Shown: piece after piece, positions 24,431 through 37,962 of the stretch
Numbering within the stretch: position 1 is the first letter of the stretch
Layout: the number at the start of each line of letters is the position of its first letter
Origin: Nymphalis io
Taxonomy: Eukaryota; Arthropoda; Insecta; Lepidoptera; Nymphalidae
NCBI RefSeq assembly: GCF_905147045.1
Contig: NC_065891.1
Location: 10,921,001 to 10,985,000 of the forward strand
Direction: 5' to 3'
Length of the DNA stretch: 64,000 nt
Program-made: the position numbers and the translations under genes
The notes under the pieces: generated by a model
What the model saw: only the letters and a program-made list of their open reading frames with translations
What the model was told of the DNA's origin: nothing
Databases searched by the model: none

Positions 24431-24860
24431 AGAGCGTCACAGTAACATGCGAAAGCGATCCCGTGGCACTCTTCGTTAAGATGGAAATGTTACCGCTGGT
24501 TTTTTAGTGGGTATTCCGATGAACGTGGCGCACTCGGTGCCTTGGACACCGGCGAGCCCCATATACCCCCCCACTGTTTCCGTGGGGGAAACGCGTAACA
24601 CGCCTTTCCAGCGATAAAAAAGGTGCACCAATCGTAAAGTCACATCGCAGGGTACTGGTTATGTTACCTGAGCAATTAAGGGCGGTAGCGAACAGTGGAA
24701 CTATTGAGCGAATGCCACTGCGTCGGTATTCCGATATTGCGGGATCCCTATCGTTCAAGTCATACGGAAATTTACGGAATATTCGGCATAGCTTTTGCGT
24801 CACTGCCTTCGGTTATTTTCCTTGTCTATTCATTAATGCGGTGATTAATCTTTTGCCCAC
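24430..24860. other. GC-rich block of unknown nature
   Basis: A sharply bounded, roughly 430-bp island of much higher GC than the flanks, with words such as GTGGGGGAAACGCGTAACACG and CACCGGCGAGCCCC, open on both strands for 70-100 codons but without recognisable protein content. Most likely a fragment of a transposable element (LINE untranslated region or similar). Not identified. Confidence 0.4.
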
Positions 24861-27239
24861 TAAATATATTATTAGATAAAGGCGTTAATACGGTTTATGA
24901 TTTGGTTTTTAATTTTAGTATTTGTTTTATAATAACATTACTTACATTATCTTATTTACCCCTAGATATGTTTTTATATAGTATATAAATTTTGAACTGG
25001 CAGCTGGTTTACGTTTACTCAATTTTACATCATATATAAATATCCGATTGATACGGAACTGCTTTTTTGATATATATATTAATGTGGGATACGTAATTCG
25101 ATCCCATTTCGTAACCAACGTCGTGATATGGAACGAACACGTAAGGAATGGCTAATGTCTCTTATGATACTAATGTGCACATGTGGTAATAACCACTAGT
25201 TATACGATGAGATGTCTGCCTCTCTACTCATAATGAAAATACACCTTCTTGATTATATTTCGAGTCGAAATGTCCTAGTGATTAGAACAGCTAAATCTTA
25301 AGAAGTTTAAGCCCGGGCAAGCACTTGTTGATTTCTCGTACTTTATTTTATTTTATTATATTCATCTCGTGTGTGTACTGCGCTGATTTTAATGAAATTC
25401 AGTATGAAGTAAGCTTGAACTCTATGGAAGGATAAAGGCTATGTTATTCATACCCGACACTTGTGAAAATTAGTTATTATATAAGTAGCTGTGCTTCGCG
25501 GTTTCGATATGTGTGAATTTAATTTGTATATAATAAAAACCGATTCACACGAAATGCCCCGACCGAAAGTCTATCCGTGACTTAACTCGAGAAGGTGTTA
25601 ATAATATGCTGTTTTTACATTTAACCGTACAATTTGGAATGAGGTTTACTTACCCCATGGTAAGCATCAAAATGGCGCCTAAGTTGGGAGTTATAAAACT
25701 TTCTACTATATAGCTATTTGAATTTAAAGGTATTTTTAATTAAGGTTAACGTCGAATTTTATTTCTAAACTCTGTAATTAACTTAAATCTTTATATAATT
25801 AAAACATTATTTGCAATTTATAGAAGAAACTCAATTAAGATTACAATTTGCAATCTCATGCTTAATGTACTTTCGGTTATTCTGATAGCCTTTATGCGTT
25901 AAATCAGCTTTAAGTATTAAAGAGAAGTTAATTTGTACTCAATTTTATTGCTTTAAAAAGATTGTTCTAATTACTTAATAAATAGGTTATATATAATATA
26001 GGACATTAAATGGCAACGTCACGTCGTGAACACGCTAGTCCAGATTTTAGTTTGCGAGTTGAAGTTATGTGCACCATAATCTTCGTTATTATGTAGATAT
26101 TTCATTTTTTTAATTGTAAACAATAAACTACATTTTTTACATTCACGTGTTTTAACCCTTGAGATATCAATTCCAGACAAGCACTGTTCAGTTTTTATAC
26201 GCTTGATTTATAATTTTAATTCATCTCTTATTCCGTGCAAAGGAGATATGTTCGCCTTTGCACAAGTCCAGCCGTGTATTTTTTGTACCTAATTGCTTAT
26301 TACGATCCTACAATCACAACGCCTCCGTTTTGAACTTTTAAGTATTTGATTTTAAATTGTGATAATAATTATTATTAAGATCAAAGTATGAACGAAATAG
26401 TATAATTAACATACACACATCTCTTCATTCAACTCACAAGCTTTAATTAACCTTATATAATATTCTAATATTTGTAAGCTGTTGATGATAATTTAAATTT
26501 TAAACACAATATTATTATTACATCGAATGAATGAATGGATAATATTTATTGACATTCAAACCTTAAATATAAATAAAAATTAAAAATAGTTACTTTACAA
26601 ATCATGACCGCACGGTGGCAAGAATGCTAGCAGCATTTCCGTTTTGAATCGTAATCCCGATTCTCTGGGCGAAAAATAAACTCCTGTCACCAGGAAATAA
26701 GACGGGGTGTATGAATGAAATGATGTATGATAATTACCTAAAAATAATCGGGACGATCCTTTGATTTGAATATGTCTGGTAAGCTTAGTTGGAACTCGTC
26801 TCACGGCGCATCGCGTCACGGCAAATTAATTATTTAACTCGTTAATTGCGACACGAGCGATATATATATATATATAGGAACGAACGATAATGTTTCCTAA
26901 AGCAGGAATTATTTTAGTTATGCTCTGCTAAGCTAATCTCTCTAAACAACGATGATGTCTTCATACACAATTAATCTTTCGAAATTACAATACAATAAAC
27001 CATTTATGAATATGACTGTTTGTCGAAATGACTGAATATAATAACAATATTATACACGTTCATAATTGTTTACATGTTTATAAGATGTACTCTATGGCTC
27101 ATTCTTCTTTGTCTTTTGAGTTGTAGAGTTAATAATGAAAAGATACTTTTTAAACAAATTATGCAAACTTTATGATAACAGGCAATGCAATCAAACGTAT
27201 AAAATACGCCAATTAGTTTTTTTTATAAAAAGGATTTTA
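24861..27239. other. Gene-poor stretch with decayed SINE and repeat pieces
   Basis: Decayed Metulj-like pieces at about 25,308-25,400 (GCCCGGGCAAGCACTTG, TATTCATCTCGTG) and 26,165-26,260; a repeat-like segment at about 25,485-25,620 (GCTGTGCTTCGCGG); a 75-codon minus-strand open frame at 26,595-26,819 with unbiased codons but no recognised content; a short (TA)n at about 26,860. No gene recognised. Confidence 0.4.
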
Positions 27240-27502
27240 ACGTCTGCAGTCGTATTCGAGGCCAAAAAAAGAAACTGGGTATTAGGTTTAACTTATGCGA
27301 TTTAAAATCTGGGCAGCCTATGTGACGACGCCGCAAGTGAAGTTGAACCCGCTGCTTTTCATGGCGAAGCAATCGGCGGAGGTTTTTCTTTGGGTTTCTC
27401 TGTTTTATGTTACTGGGTGATTGGTGTGCTTACATTGGTGACTTGGGTAGTGTAGCTCTGCATAATGAGCGCGCAAATTAAATAAACAAAAAAAAAAAAA
27501 AA
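27240..27502 (+). mobile_element. Candidate poly(A)-tailed retro-insertion
   Basis: A roughly 250-bp block, GC-rich in its middle, ending in AAATAAAC plus a 15-16 nt A-run. The word AAGGATTT occurs on both sides (about 27,230 and 27,510), a possible target duplication. No tRNA head was found. It could be a LINE 3' end or a retrocopy of an unknown transcript. Confidence 0.4.
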
Positions 27503-28394
27503 ACTCCTCAAGGATTTCTTATATTTATAATTATATAAACATAAAAATGAAACTCCTAAAGGATTTCATATATTTATGTCAGTCAAAGAAACATAGTATT
27601 TTCCGATTTCCTAAAGAACGGTATGTTATTTATCAAAGAAAAATACTTCTAAATACTTTAAATAATAATCTATCTCAATTTAATACTGTTAATGTAACTA
27701 CTAAATATACGTAAAAAATATTTGAGTGACGAACCTTCCTCCTTTTTTTTCGGTTAAGAATAACAATACATTAAGCCGAACGTTCATAATATAAGGCCTC
27801 GTACTATAGTCTGGTAGTCTTGTCTGTTTGTTAGTATACAAAAAAAATTCTTAAAATATGATTAACGAAATGAAACGAATTTGATAAAAGTACTGAGGGA
27901 CCGAAAAAAATCTAATTTATGTAAAATTGTAACGACTGATACACGTCTGCAAATTAATTTCGAGGATGTCCCTTAGGAAATCCAATTAAATGAACGTCTC
28001 ATTTGCTTCGATTCATTAAGGGAATTCTGTGACGCGAGTTTGACTCACGTACTAGAATTCAAATTGAAGATTTTCAATATTAAACCACGACTAATTTTAT
28101 TCGATGTAATTTTTTACATTGTGTAAATTTGAATGAGGATTAAACTGTTTTAGGTGTTAGACTATTTATATATTGGAATATATGAGTATAAAATCTGATA
28201 CCAGGCAATCCATAACAGCGTGACTTTTAAGGCATTTTTTTCTTTGTCACAACCAGTCTGCGGAACCAGCTTTAGCCGTTCCCAAACCTTTATTCCTATA
28301 CATATGCGTGTATAATTGTTTATAATAAATTTGAGTCACGGCAGTGTAAACATCCTAGCTCCAAGCTGTTTTTGGAAATTCATGAATAGAATAG

Positions 28395-28470
28395 TAACAG
28401 CCTGTAAATGTCCCACAGCTGGGCTAAGGCCTCCTCTCCCTTTTTGAGGAGAAGGTTTGGAGCTAATTCT
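28395..28470 (-). mobile_element. Metulj-like SINE 3' fragment
   Basis: CAGCCTGTAAATGTCCCAC, GGGCTAAGGCC and GAGAAGGTTTGGAGCT, the reverse complement of the SINE tail. Confidence 0.75.
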
Positions 28471-29639
28471 TATATTATGTATAAAATAGATCACGCATAA
28501 ACCATAATACTCTAATAATTCTGTAAATACTGATCTTGATTTATTTTTTATGCCAATAAAGGAAATAAAATGTAAAATAAATTGTCACCTTGAATAGAAT
28601 TTGTATATTTATTATTTTTTACAAAATTATTTATGAATTTGGTCATACTCTGTAAAATTTTAAAAATCTTTAATTTTTATTTGTTATTATTCTGTTATGT
28701 ATTTTTGATTTAATTATTTGTGAAGACTTGATTGCTATATGATTTTTTTTACTGTGATAAATATTTTTATATATGTCATAATTGCTAATCTTCCAAAGAT
28801 AAAAAAAAAACTTATTATATTTTTTATTGTCTCGAACCGAAATTTGAACCAAGAGCTTGATATCTATTATCATTGTGACAGGACGATTTATTTCAAAATT
28901 CTTCGGTAAATTTTTCCGTATTCAAAGACGGATCTATGGAATTAAATTTATCCTATAATCAGATTGCTTTATATTTATAGCATATTGCTTGACATACTTG
29001 AAAAAGATTCAAAGATTTATCAATTTTTGCTTCTACAGAATCATAGATATCATACGATATAATATTATTAAAAATGATCTTTTGATTGTATTAAAAATAT
29101 ACATTTTACTTTTATTTATATATATATATATATATATAAAGAAATTCAATGTAATTTTTGTAAGTAAATGGAGCCAACAATCTTTTTTTTTTCCGGGAAC
29201 TAATTTAACATGAACGAGGCAAATGCAATAGCAAATTATTCTTTTTATCCCCTGGCGATGTTGCGTTATCTTGTTCATTGAACTGGAAAATATCCTGCAT
29301 AAGTTGCAAGTGGAAAGCTAGAAGTAACCTTGGACTAAAAACTATAATAGAAATGCTACTTATCGTTAATCAAAAATAAATTTAACAGATATATAGATAT
29401 ATTTATAACCTATATATAAAAATGAAATAAAATATACCAATCACTATTGATAGAATATTATTTTAACATCTTCTATTTAATAAATTATCTCAAATTAAAA
29501 AATAATAATGAAAATCTATATTCGAAATATTTCAGGTTCAAGTTGAATAGGTAGCAATGTGTGCTCGGCTCGGCAAACATTGCAATGAAACTTGTATGGT
29601 GTAGTGTTCGAAATTATATTTGTATCAATCAATAGTCAT

Positions 29640-29715
29640 CGTAGCAGCGTGGTGGAAAAGCTCCAAACCGTTTCAAGAGCAGAGAAAACCTAGCAGTGGG
29701 ATATTAACTAGATTT
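29640..29715 (+). mobile_element. Metulj-like SINE 3' fragment
   Basis: GCAGCGTGGTGGAAAAGCTCC followed by CCTAGCAGTGGGATATTAAC. Diverged tail. Confidence 0.65.
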
Positions 29716-32700
29716 TACTTAACATTTTTATTATAAAATATAGTGTAATTGTGTATATAATCATATATGCTTGCCTTAAAAGGGAACCAAAATATGGACC
29801 TTCCAAATTCCAGTTCACATAAGTTACTGAACCCAATATATACTAATAATTAGGTTTAAGGTTGATTGATTGGTAAATTAATTATGACAGTAATTATTAG
29901 TATTGTTAATCAATTTTTATCTCGAGTCTAATTCATTTAATTCGAGTAATTTATATCTGATTTTATTTCATTAACATTAAACTAATATTAGGGAATAATA
30001 AAATGCTTATAACACTATATTCTTATTAAATAAAGTATATATTACATTTTAATTTATTATATCCATAATAAAATATTATTTAATTCATATAATTAAATTC
30101 AAATTTACTACTGATTTGGGTGATTTCCACCGAAAGAGCCAGCAAGAAACTCGGTAGTTTGTTACAACGATATAAATACATATCTATAATTCTATATTAT
30201 CTATTCTAATACTATAAATTAAGCGTGAATAGTTGAAATTCATCGCAGATCATAATCCTGAAATGTCAGACAGTGATATTCAACAATGACTATAATAATT
30301 ATCAAATTCAAAACATTCTCACATAAAAATATCGTACCGTTAAGTCAACATCACTAGTAACAAGTGAGTTTATCGAACGTTCTCCTACGTAGAATCTACA
30401 TTCCGAAACGTTTTGTATTACAACCACCCCAAAACATTATTTAATACTGAATCATGTCCATTCAAAATTGTTATTAAGAGCCTACTTGAATAGAGAACAT
30501 TTTGGGTTGGATTCATCGTTATTTCGAAAATATTTATAGTTCTAAACTGTTGGATCTGAACGTATAACTGGAAGTTTCCCGAGATCAATAAAACGATGTG
30601 AAATTTATTAAGACCAATCATTACGAAATCCGACAACTGCCAAACTGTCGAACTTTGTTGCGATTCTTTTATTAATTGAATGAGGTAACTTGTCGAAAGC
30701 ACTTAATTGGATTTCGATAAGTAGGTAATTGTACTGTCTTTTGAATGACTCCGACCTTTAAGTTTTTATGCGATTAATTTAATGGGGTATTATATACTGA
30801 ATATATTTTTTGTTGCTTGTAATCTTTATACTAAAACGTTACTAATCTCATTTCGAGTGAAGTATGTTCTTAGGTAAGCTGATAAATAAATGATTTGTAT
30901 GTGTATTGCTTGCTTGCTTGCAGGTACACATTTATAAATTTTAGAGGTATATATTTTTTTTTATGGATTTTTTTTTAAATTGAGCGACAAACAAAAGCAC
31001 AGTGTACACATATAATATTAAAAAACGGCTGTGTTATATAAATTCTACATTTATAAATAGTATCCAATGAATAAAATATTGAACTTGATAATAAAATATT
31101 TATGTGAGATTGTGTGATTTCTGCAGAAATCAATATTGTGAGTTTAGAATTTAACAATTTTTATTATACAGTTTCAAAAACCGTATGACAAATCGGTTGT
31201 CACGTTATTGATAAATAAAACGAAATCCGTGATATATAATCCGCATATATTGAAACCAGTGTGGTAAGCATGGTACTTCCGATTTTATAAACAACGGTAT
31301 ATTATATGTATGTAAAAAGTTTTAGAAAAAAATTGTACTATATGAAGTTGATTACGTTGCTAAGTTAAACACAATGCCGACCTTGCAAGGTCTATGTGAC
31401 GTTAGGTGTCGACTTTTTATGTAGAAATATGCATATGAAGTTTTGCTAAAGGCGTTCCAAATTGCTGAGTTTATTTTCGATTATGTTAATATAATCAATA
31501 CTAATTATCATATATTAAATATAAGCTTTATGGATTGACCGATACATTTACGTTAGTAAACGTTTACTGTTTTACGGCAAAACAGTTGAATCAGTTTTTA
31601 AGGTATTTCGTGTGGAGGCACTTAAACTTCTAGAGAAGAAAACTTAAACTGGTGAAATATGCTTCAAGAAACAAGAGGAGGGATGAGCCCAGCGGTGGGA
31701 CACCTACGAGTCGTTCGTACATATATTGATATGTACGAACAATATTAACAAAAACCGCAATCGGTTTTTGTTTCAACTAAAATGTTAAACAGAAATGCTA
31801 TAAAATTACTTCTTATATTTGTTTTTAATATTTTGGAAGATTTATTTCACAGCTTGTAAATTAAATCGTGCTATCATTTGGTACATTAATATATAATAAC
31901 TGGTATTTCGAATGAATATTAATATAGTCTTTGACTCTGCCGACCACGTCCTGAGGTAAGTTGCGATGTCGTAGGAGATACCGTTAAGATTGACGTTATT
32001 AAAAGCTTGTGGATTGATGGCCTAAATTTCAAGGCAGAGGCTTTACCACTGCCGGTGACGCTGAAAAGTTTTAGCCTCTTAGCAGCTTGCGTGAAACAAT
32101 ACGAAAAGTAGAATAAATACAATAATATATTTTGAAATTCTCAGACTGCACTAAATATAATGCTATGTATACTTTATGGTCCCAGATTTGTTTTTATTAG
32201 TTACTGAGCCGAGTCTAAATAGAGATAAATAGCATAACTAGATTATGAACATCAAAATATTTTAAAATAATGTCAGATGCATTGAAAAGAAACTAAACAA
32301 AACAAAATAATGAATAAATAATAATAATACTAAAGTTGTGTTAATAAGCGTCCAGAGTAATTATGTAAGATTATTGTCATACTTTAACGTAAAACATGAC
32401 GATGTCTGGTTCCCCAATGTAGTAAGAATGTGTAAAGTTTCGCGGTCGAAACTTCTAGATTAAGCGCGGAACGGTTGCAGATTATAATAATTTGGCCACG
32501 TTCTTGTTCCACTCTCATGAAGGTTAGTTATTCAGACTTAGTTAATTAACTTAGTTGTAAGTAGGTTTGAATTCGGGCCGCTAATTAAAACTTGACTAAA
32601 TTAATATGAGTCACGTACGCATGTCGTAACTGCTTTTTGATATGAAATGGTTTCGCCCGAAATATTTTTAATTTCATATGTTATCTGTGTAACTGACGCC

Positions 32701-35594
32701 ATAGGCTAAAGCAATATAGTTACATTTTAATATTTGCAGTTGTTTGTTTAAATGGTATCTAATTATTTCTTTCTTACTTTTCCATATATGGAATAGCGTT
32801 ATTTAAAAGGATTATAAGTGAAAAAATGGCGCACACACAAATATACAAGAAAAACAGACAATCTTCCATAAGAGATGAGATGAAAAATATTTACCTTAAG
32901 AATTTTTTCAAAACTTAACGACGCTGCATAGGTTCTAGCGATGATCTTAAAAAATTACGGAGGAAATTTTATAACGCACAAGTGGGCATTTTTTTAAAAG
33001 TTTGCGTGATTTTAAAAAATAGTTTTTTTTTAGCACATATATTTTATGCAATAATATTAACATTAATTAAATCAGTGATGTCTAAATTGTCATAAAAACT
33101 CAGAAATCACGCAAAACACTGTGTACTTTATCATATATTACGAATTAAATGCGTCCGACCCTGATATTTTCTTCCACTGAGTTATGTACTATTTTGTCTT
33201 GATTTTGCTTTCTTGCTTGTTTGAAGTGCGTTTTTTAACACTAGAATTTTTTAGGGCATTATTGTAGTTTCGAACTAATCTCTTCCTATTCGTTTTTCGT
33301 TTTTTTCTTGTAGATTCATTTTTTGTAGATAGTGTAGCATTTTGATTATTTAAAACTTGTTTTTCTTTCTATTTACGTTTCTTCTCTAACCACTTCTTTT
33401 GATTCTTTTCTTTTTCATCTTCCCTTAGCTCATTTATTTTCTTACTCTCGCATTAAGTGCCATTTCAATATCTACAACAATAATATGTTAGTATGTGTCT
33501 TAATAAACATAAATTAAGGCTTTATTTTATATAAATTTAAATTGATTTATAAAATTTCTAATTTACTTTTTTTAAATAATTAATTTTATTTTATTAAATA
33601 ATAATATTAATTTTAGTAATGTAAACGCGGATTTAAATTCTACTGAGTTACGAAAACTGCTCCGCTGAAAAATGATTTCTCAGCTGACGTAACGGACTTT
33701 TCGGTTACAACAATTTTTTTACAAATTTCTGAGAACGAGTTACTAAGTTCAATCGAATTACCACATTTTAGATAAACAGACATTTTTATTGTTCTGAAAA
33801 TGTATAATTCTTATAGTAATATGAGTTACTTACTGAGTAATCAGCGTAACTCAGTGGAAATCTATAACGCACGCAACTGAGACGTGGTACTGTTTTGCGT
33901 TTTTCGAAACTAATGCAAGCTTACACAAAATAGCAGCCTGTTGAATGTTATCGTAGGGTTGTTAGTCTTAAAATACAAAATAGAATCACAATAATATTTG
34001 GTATATTTATTAAGAAAATGACGTAACTCAGTTGAATTTTCCCAGTGGGCGGTTTTTTAGGTTGAAATTTAATAATTAATTTAAATTTTTGAATAACTAA
34101 TGGTAATAATACATATATCACAATCAGAAGACCGTTTCATTATTTCTTCAATAAAACTATCAGTTGATGGTAATGAAGCCAGATTTTAGACACAATAGTA
34201 TTCAAACCTGACAATTATTGAATGGGACATGGCAATATATGAGTTCATCGATCATTAATTACTATTTTATTTTTAATATACAACAAAAAACAATTAGTTT
34301 ATAATATCAACATAACAACAATAATTAAACCTTCCAATACATTAACACAATACTCGTATAGAAACTACAATTTCAAGTAATCTTTTGTTTTAAACAGGGG
34401 ACAACCGAAATCGCAATGGTGCAAACTTTTAAAAAAATGCCCAAGTATGTGCGCAAACACAAGTGCTCTCTCTTTCCCTCAATCTCTCGGATTAGAATAT
34501 CTGACGCGACCAGAGAGTTGACTTCAAATGATAATGCTGACTTCAAAGCTTCTACTTTTTTCATACAGCAAATCCACAACCATCTTATTTCCTTGAACTG
34601 AACTTTAAAGCAGTTAGTTATAACTCGTCAAGATATTTTTTTGACGATGAAAGTAATTTGAAGTCAAAACAATTAATTGTTGAAAAGAATTTGAAATAAA
34701 GCCAAATGACTGCGTACTCTCTTCTATTGCTTATTCGTTCCAAAACGATAGATTACATCGAACACTCGGTGTAGGATAGCTTTTCCAATAGCAAGTGGCT
34801 AGAAATGAAAGCCTTTATGGGTCGTAAATAGAAAATTACAGTCTTGGCCGACTCAGGGTCATTTTCACCGGACGTTCACTGTTAATATTGAACGAAGTCA
34901 GTTTTCCTCGTGGTCATTCGGTGTCGTAGTTTTAGTGGCTGTTTTTATAGATAACTAATTCAAGATTCGTTTTTATTATTGATGTTTTTTATAGCTGGAG
35001 TATTAAGATGTAAATATTTATTTTGATCTGTATGAAAATATTTTAACGTCACAAAAGAAATATATTTAAAATTACCTTTAATGGACATATAACGAGCGAT
35101 ATTGCAAATATGTTACGATGGTTTTTATTTCTTTTTAGAGAAGTTGTTATAGTAATATAGCGTTGAGTACTAGAAACGTTCACAATACAATAATTTAGCG
35201 GTTATCGTATAGTGCCGGATGTAGCTTTGGCACTTGTCTCTATTGTGAGGACAGAATTGGAAGTTGCGAAGTACTATTTGTGATTTTAAAATTTCTTTTT
35301 TTGCATTATATATTTATTTTTCCTGCTTTTATGTTATTGATTATCAAGAAAAATATGTTTATGTATGAATATATAGCCTTACAACATTATAATTAATATA
35401 ACAATGAAACTTGAGCTTTAGTTTAATATTATATGAGTTAATCATGAACGTATAATATTAATTGATTGATTGATGAGTAGGCTGTGGGAGACATGAGAAA
35501 GATGAGCGGGGATGGCCACGCGGTGCCTTTAGCGAGAGATGCGGTTGGGAGATTACCTTCACCCCCTGAGAAGAGTTAATTTTTTGTTTTATAG

Positions 35595-35705
35595 AATAGG
35601 AAGGCGGACGAGCATATGGGCCACCTGATGGTAAATTGTCACCAAAGCCCTTAGTCATTGGTATTGTAAGAAATGCCAATGCGCCACCAACCTTGGGAAC
35701 TAAGA
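35595..35705 (-). mobile_element. Family B short repeat, tail part
   Basis: GGACGAGCATATGGGCCACC, TGATGGTAAATTGTCACC and CCAACCTTGGGAACTAAGAT in reverse-complement order. Confidence 0.8.
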
Positions 35706-36175
35706 TCGGCAGTCGAATTCATTAAGCATTTTTAAATAAAAGCGTAAAGCGTTTGAAAAGCTATTATTTGTCCATTTCCAAGTAAGGTATGTATATATGA
35801 AATGGTATGTAGTAGTTATCTATATATAATTTTAAACTCTATAATTATATATAATATGTATATGTTATATACATATTATATTATACATGTTATATATATA
35901 TGTATATGTATGTATGTATATATTATTATATGTGGTTAGTGGGATGTAGATATGTGTAGTTTATTAAATATTTAGTATCTCCTTTTTATATGTAAATGCA
36001 CTTACCTGTTCTCTTACAAAAATTCTTTCACCAAAGGTTGTCTGTAAGAGATCGCTATAAGCGATAAGACTTTTTCTTTGATTGTTTCCTACTTTTCTCA
36101 TCTTATTTATATGTTGTGCAAGAAGTGTTAAATAAATAAATAAATAAGATTTTATGTCCTTTGTGCCTATAATTA

Positions 36176-36300
36176 CACTGGCTCACTCACCCTTCGAACC
36201 GGAACACAACAATATCAAGTACTACTGTTTTGCGGTAGAATATCTGATGAGTGGGTGGTACCTACCCTGACGAGCTTGCACAAAGCCCGACCACCAGTTC
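36176..36300 (-). mobile_element. Family B short repeat, head part
   Basis: CTGGCTCACTCACCCTTCG, CCGGAACACAACAATATC, TGTTTTGCGGTAGAATATC and GCTTGCACAAAGCCC, the head half of the family in minus orientation. Confidence 0.85.
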
Positions 36301-37073
36301 CACTGAGCCGATACGATACGAACTGATACGAGCGTAGCACAGCACAGGAGTCATTGCGTTATATCACCACGATCCCGCAGCCTCTTCGATCCGTGCCGAC
36401 GACGTTCATCGCAGTGTTTATAGTAGGTAAAAATCCCACGTAACCCTGTGCCTACCCCAAGGGAGCAGAGGACCTTATGAAGGTTTTCACTGGTTGAAAA
36501 AGAGACTGTTCGTCCATTAGTCAAGCCTCACTGGATTGTTTTAAAAAAGTTATATATTTATATATATCCGTACAGCCGCTCGTAACTATTTTCTGAACGG
36601 TTTTGAGCGCTTGTATTGTTATATTTAATCACGATAATTATAATATGCAGATGTGTCCACAGTTTCAAACTATGTTGACAAAGTTAAAAAATTAAAATAA
36701 AACTATAGCAACGTTCTAAAATATACTTTATTATCATTATAGAAATATAACATACATTATAAATAAAGTAATTCTTTTCTAAAACCGTTGATTTATTTAC
36801 CTATTCGGTACTGCAAGACTGTTTTATTCAAAAATGCTTTTCTACAATGTGTCTTACACTATATGCTATGAAAATATTTATATTATAATTACGACGTAAA
36901 ATTTTAAATAAATAACAAGAAGTGATTACTTAGACACTATTTTCTCCCTTTCTATCATCATTAATTGGACATTTGAAAGAAGAGGAGTGCATTGTTTAAA
37001 TCCTTGACAATATTTATATCTGTCGGTGATTACTATTTTAATTAATAAAATGAAAGAATGACGGTTTTATTTG

Positions 37074-37162
37074 TTAAAAACAGAAACAATGATCGTCTAT
37101 ACACATGCCGCCGACGTAATCTTGACATTGAATGTTGCAGGCGATTGGGTCACAGAAGTTAA
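37074..37162 (-). CDS. Extra terminal CS-alpha-beta exon (alternative last exon or orphan duplicate)
   Basis: After the acceptor TTTATTTAG the phase-1 frame reads one cysteine module, C-x4-C-x3-C-x7-C-x4-C-x-C-F, then TAA at 37,076-37,074, with a minus-strand AATAAA 3-8 bases beyond it (37,066-37,071). It would splice in frame to any phase-1 donor of the x-tox-like gene, skipping the terminal exon at 37,963. No signal-peptide exon was found between 37,162 and 37,963, so a separate gene is less likely. The loop between the third and fourth cysteines is two residues shorter than in the other modules. Usage in vivo is unknown. Confidence 0.65.
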
Positions 37163-37588
37163 CTAAATAAAACAAGATAAAATTATATTATAATAGATAT
37201 AAAGACGATTTATATTTGTTCGTTTGATGATCAAAGATATTGCAAAAATACTCAAAAATGAAATTTGTGACGAGGCAAGGCTATCTCCACCGTCATATCA
37301 TTAAGATAATTATTGAATAGTATTGCAGCTATGTAAACTGAAATACAGAAAGGCAAAGACGTAAGAGTCTCTGAATAAAGTAATAAATATATGTAAAGAA
37401 CCGTTAGGGTTATATAAAACGCCTTTAAAGACTGGACAAGAATTTTGAACGAATTTTTTGATGAGCTTGAATAGCACATTGCAGCATCTCGAATTTTCAC
37501 TCTTTATAAATTTTTATATATGAGCATTAACAAATTAAAATATATTATGACACACAGCGAAGTCAATGTAAATACGTGTGATTGAAGA

Positions 37589-37808
37589 TTATCCGGACTG
37601 GTTATAGTAAAGCTTTTCCAATAGCAAAACCGTGTGTGCATAAAAATAAGTGATGTTATAAAGAGAATCTATCGATTCCATATTGTGAATTGCATATAGT
37701 GATAACAATAGCGTAAAACGATTAGATTCTATCGGTGTTATATTCTCCATCATAGTACCATTTCGTTTTGGTATTGGTGTTTTAAATATATCCCTATCTG
37801 TAAAATTC
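37589..37808 (-). other. Possible decayed exon between the two terminal modules
   Basis: An acceptor (TTTTACAG) opens a phase-1 frame beginning with Asp, as do several true exons of the neighbouring gene, and stays open to a stop at 37,589. It has no cysteine framework and no good donor. Probably chance or a decayed duplicate. Confidence 0.2.
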
Positions 37809-37962
37809 GAATATGTTAACAAACGATACATATAAATGTATGATGATAATTTTTAAAATATTGAAATAATATAAAACAACATGAAAATAAGGATATAATT
37901 TATTTAATAATGTTTTTTTAATGTTTTTTATTGTTAAAAGTAAATACATGTATAGACGAATC

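Larger units (their letters stand above)
27503..31674. other. Gene-poor AT-rich stretch with SINE fragments
   Basis: Holds Metulj-like tails (28,395-28,470 minus; 29,640-29,715 plus), a (TA)n at 29,116-29,138 and a lepidopteran repeat scrap at about 30,135-30,165 (GAGCCAGCAAGAAACTC), but no convincing exon. Confidence 0.45.
31675..37073. other. Gene-poor stretch between SINE remains and the x-tox-like gene
   Basis: Begins with a SINE scrap (31,675-31,712) and a perfect 12-bp inverted repeat (31,713-31,740). It contains a lysine-rich degenerate frame on the minus strand (about 33,200-33,470), family-B repeats at 35,595-35,705 and 36,176-36,300, and AT/TG-rich simple sequence at 35,830-35,935. 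No intact gene recognised. Confidence 0.45.

Noticed and set aside
26595..26819. 75-codon minus-strand frame with unbiased codons
   Set aside because: No domain, signal peptide, splice context or neighbour; kept only as a mention in the intergenic entry.
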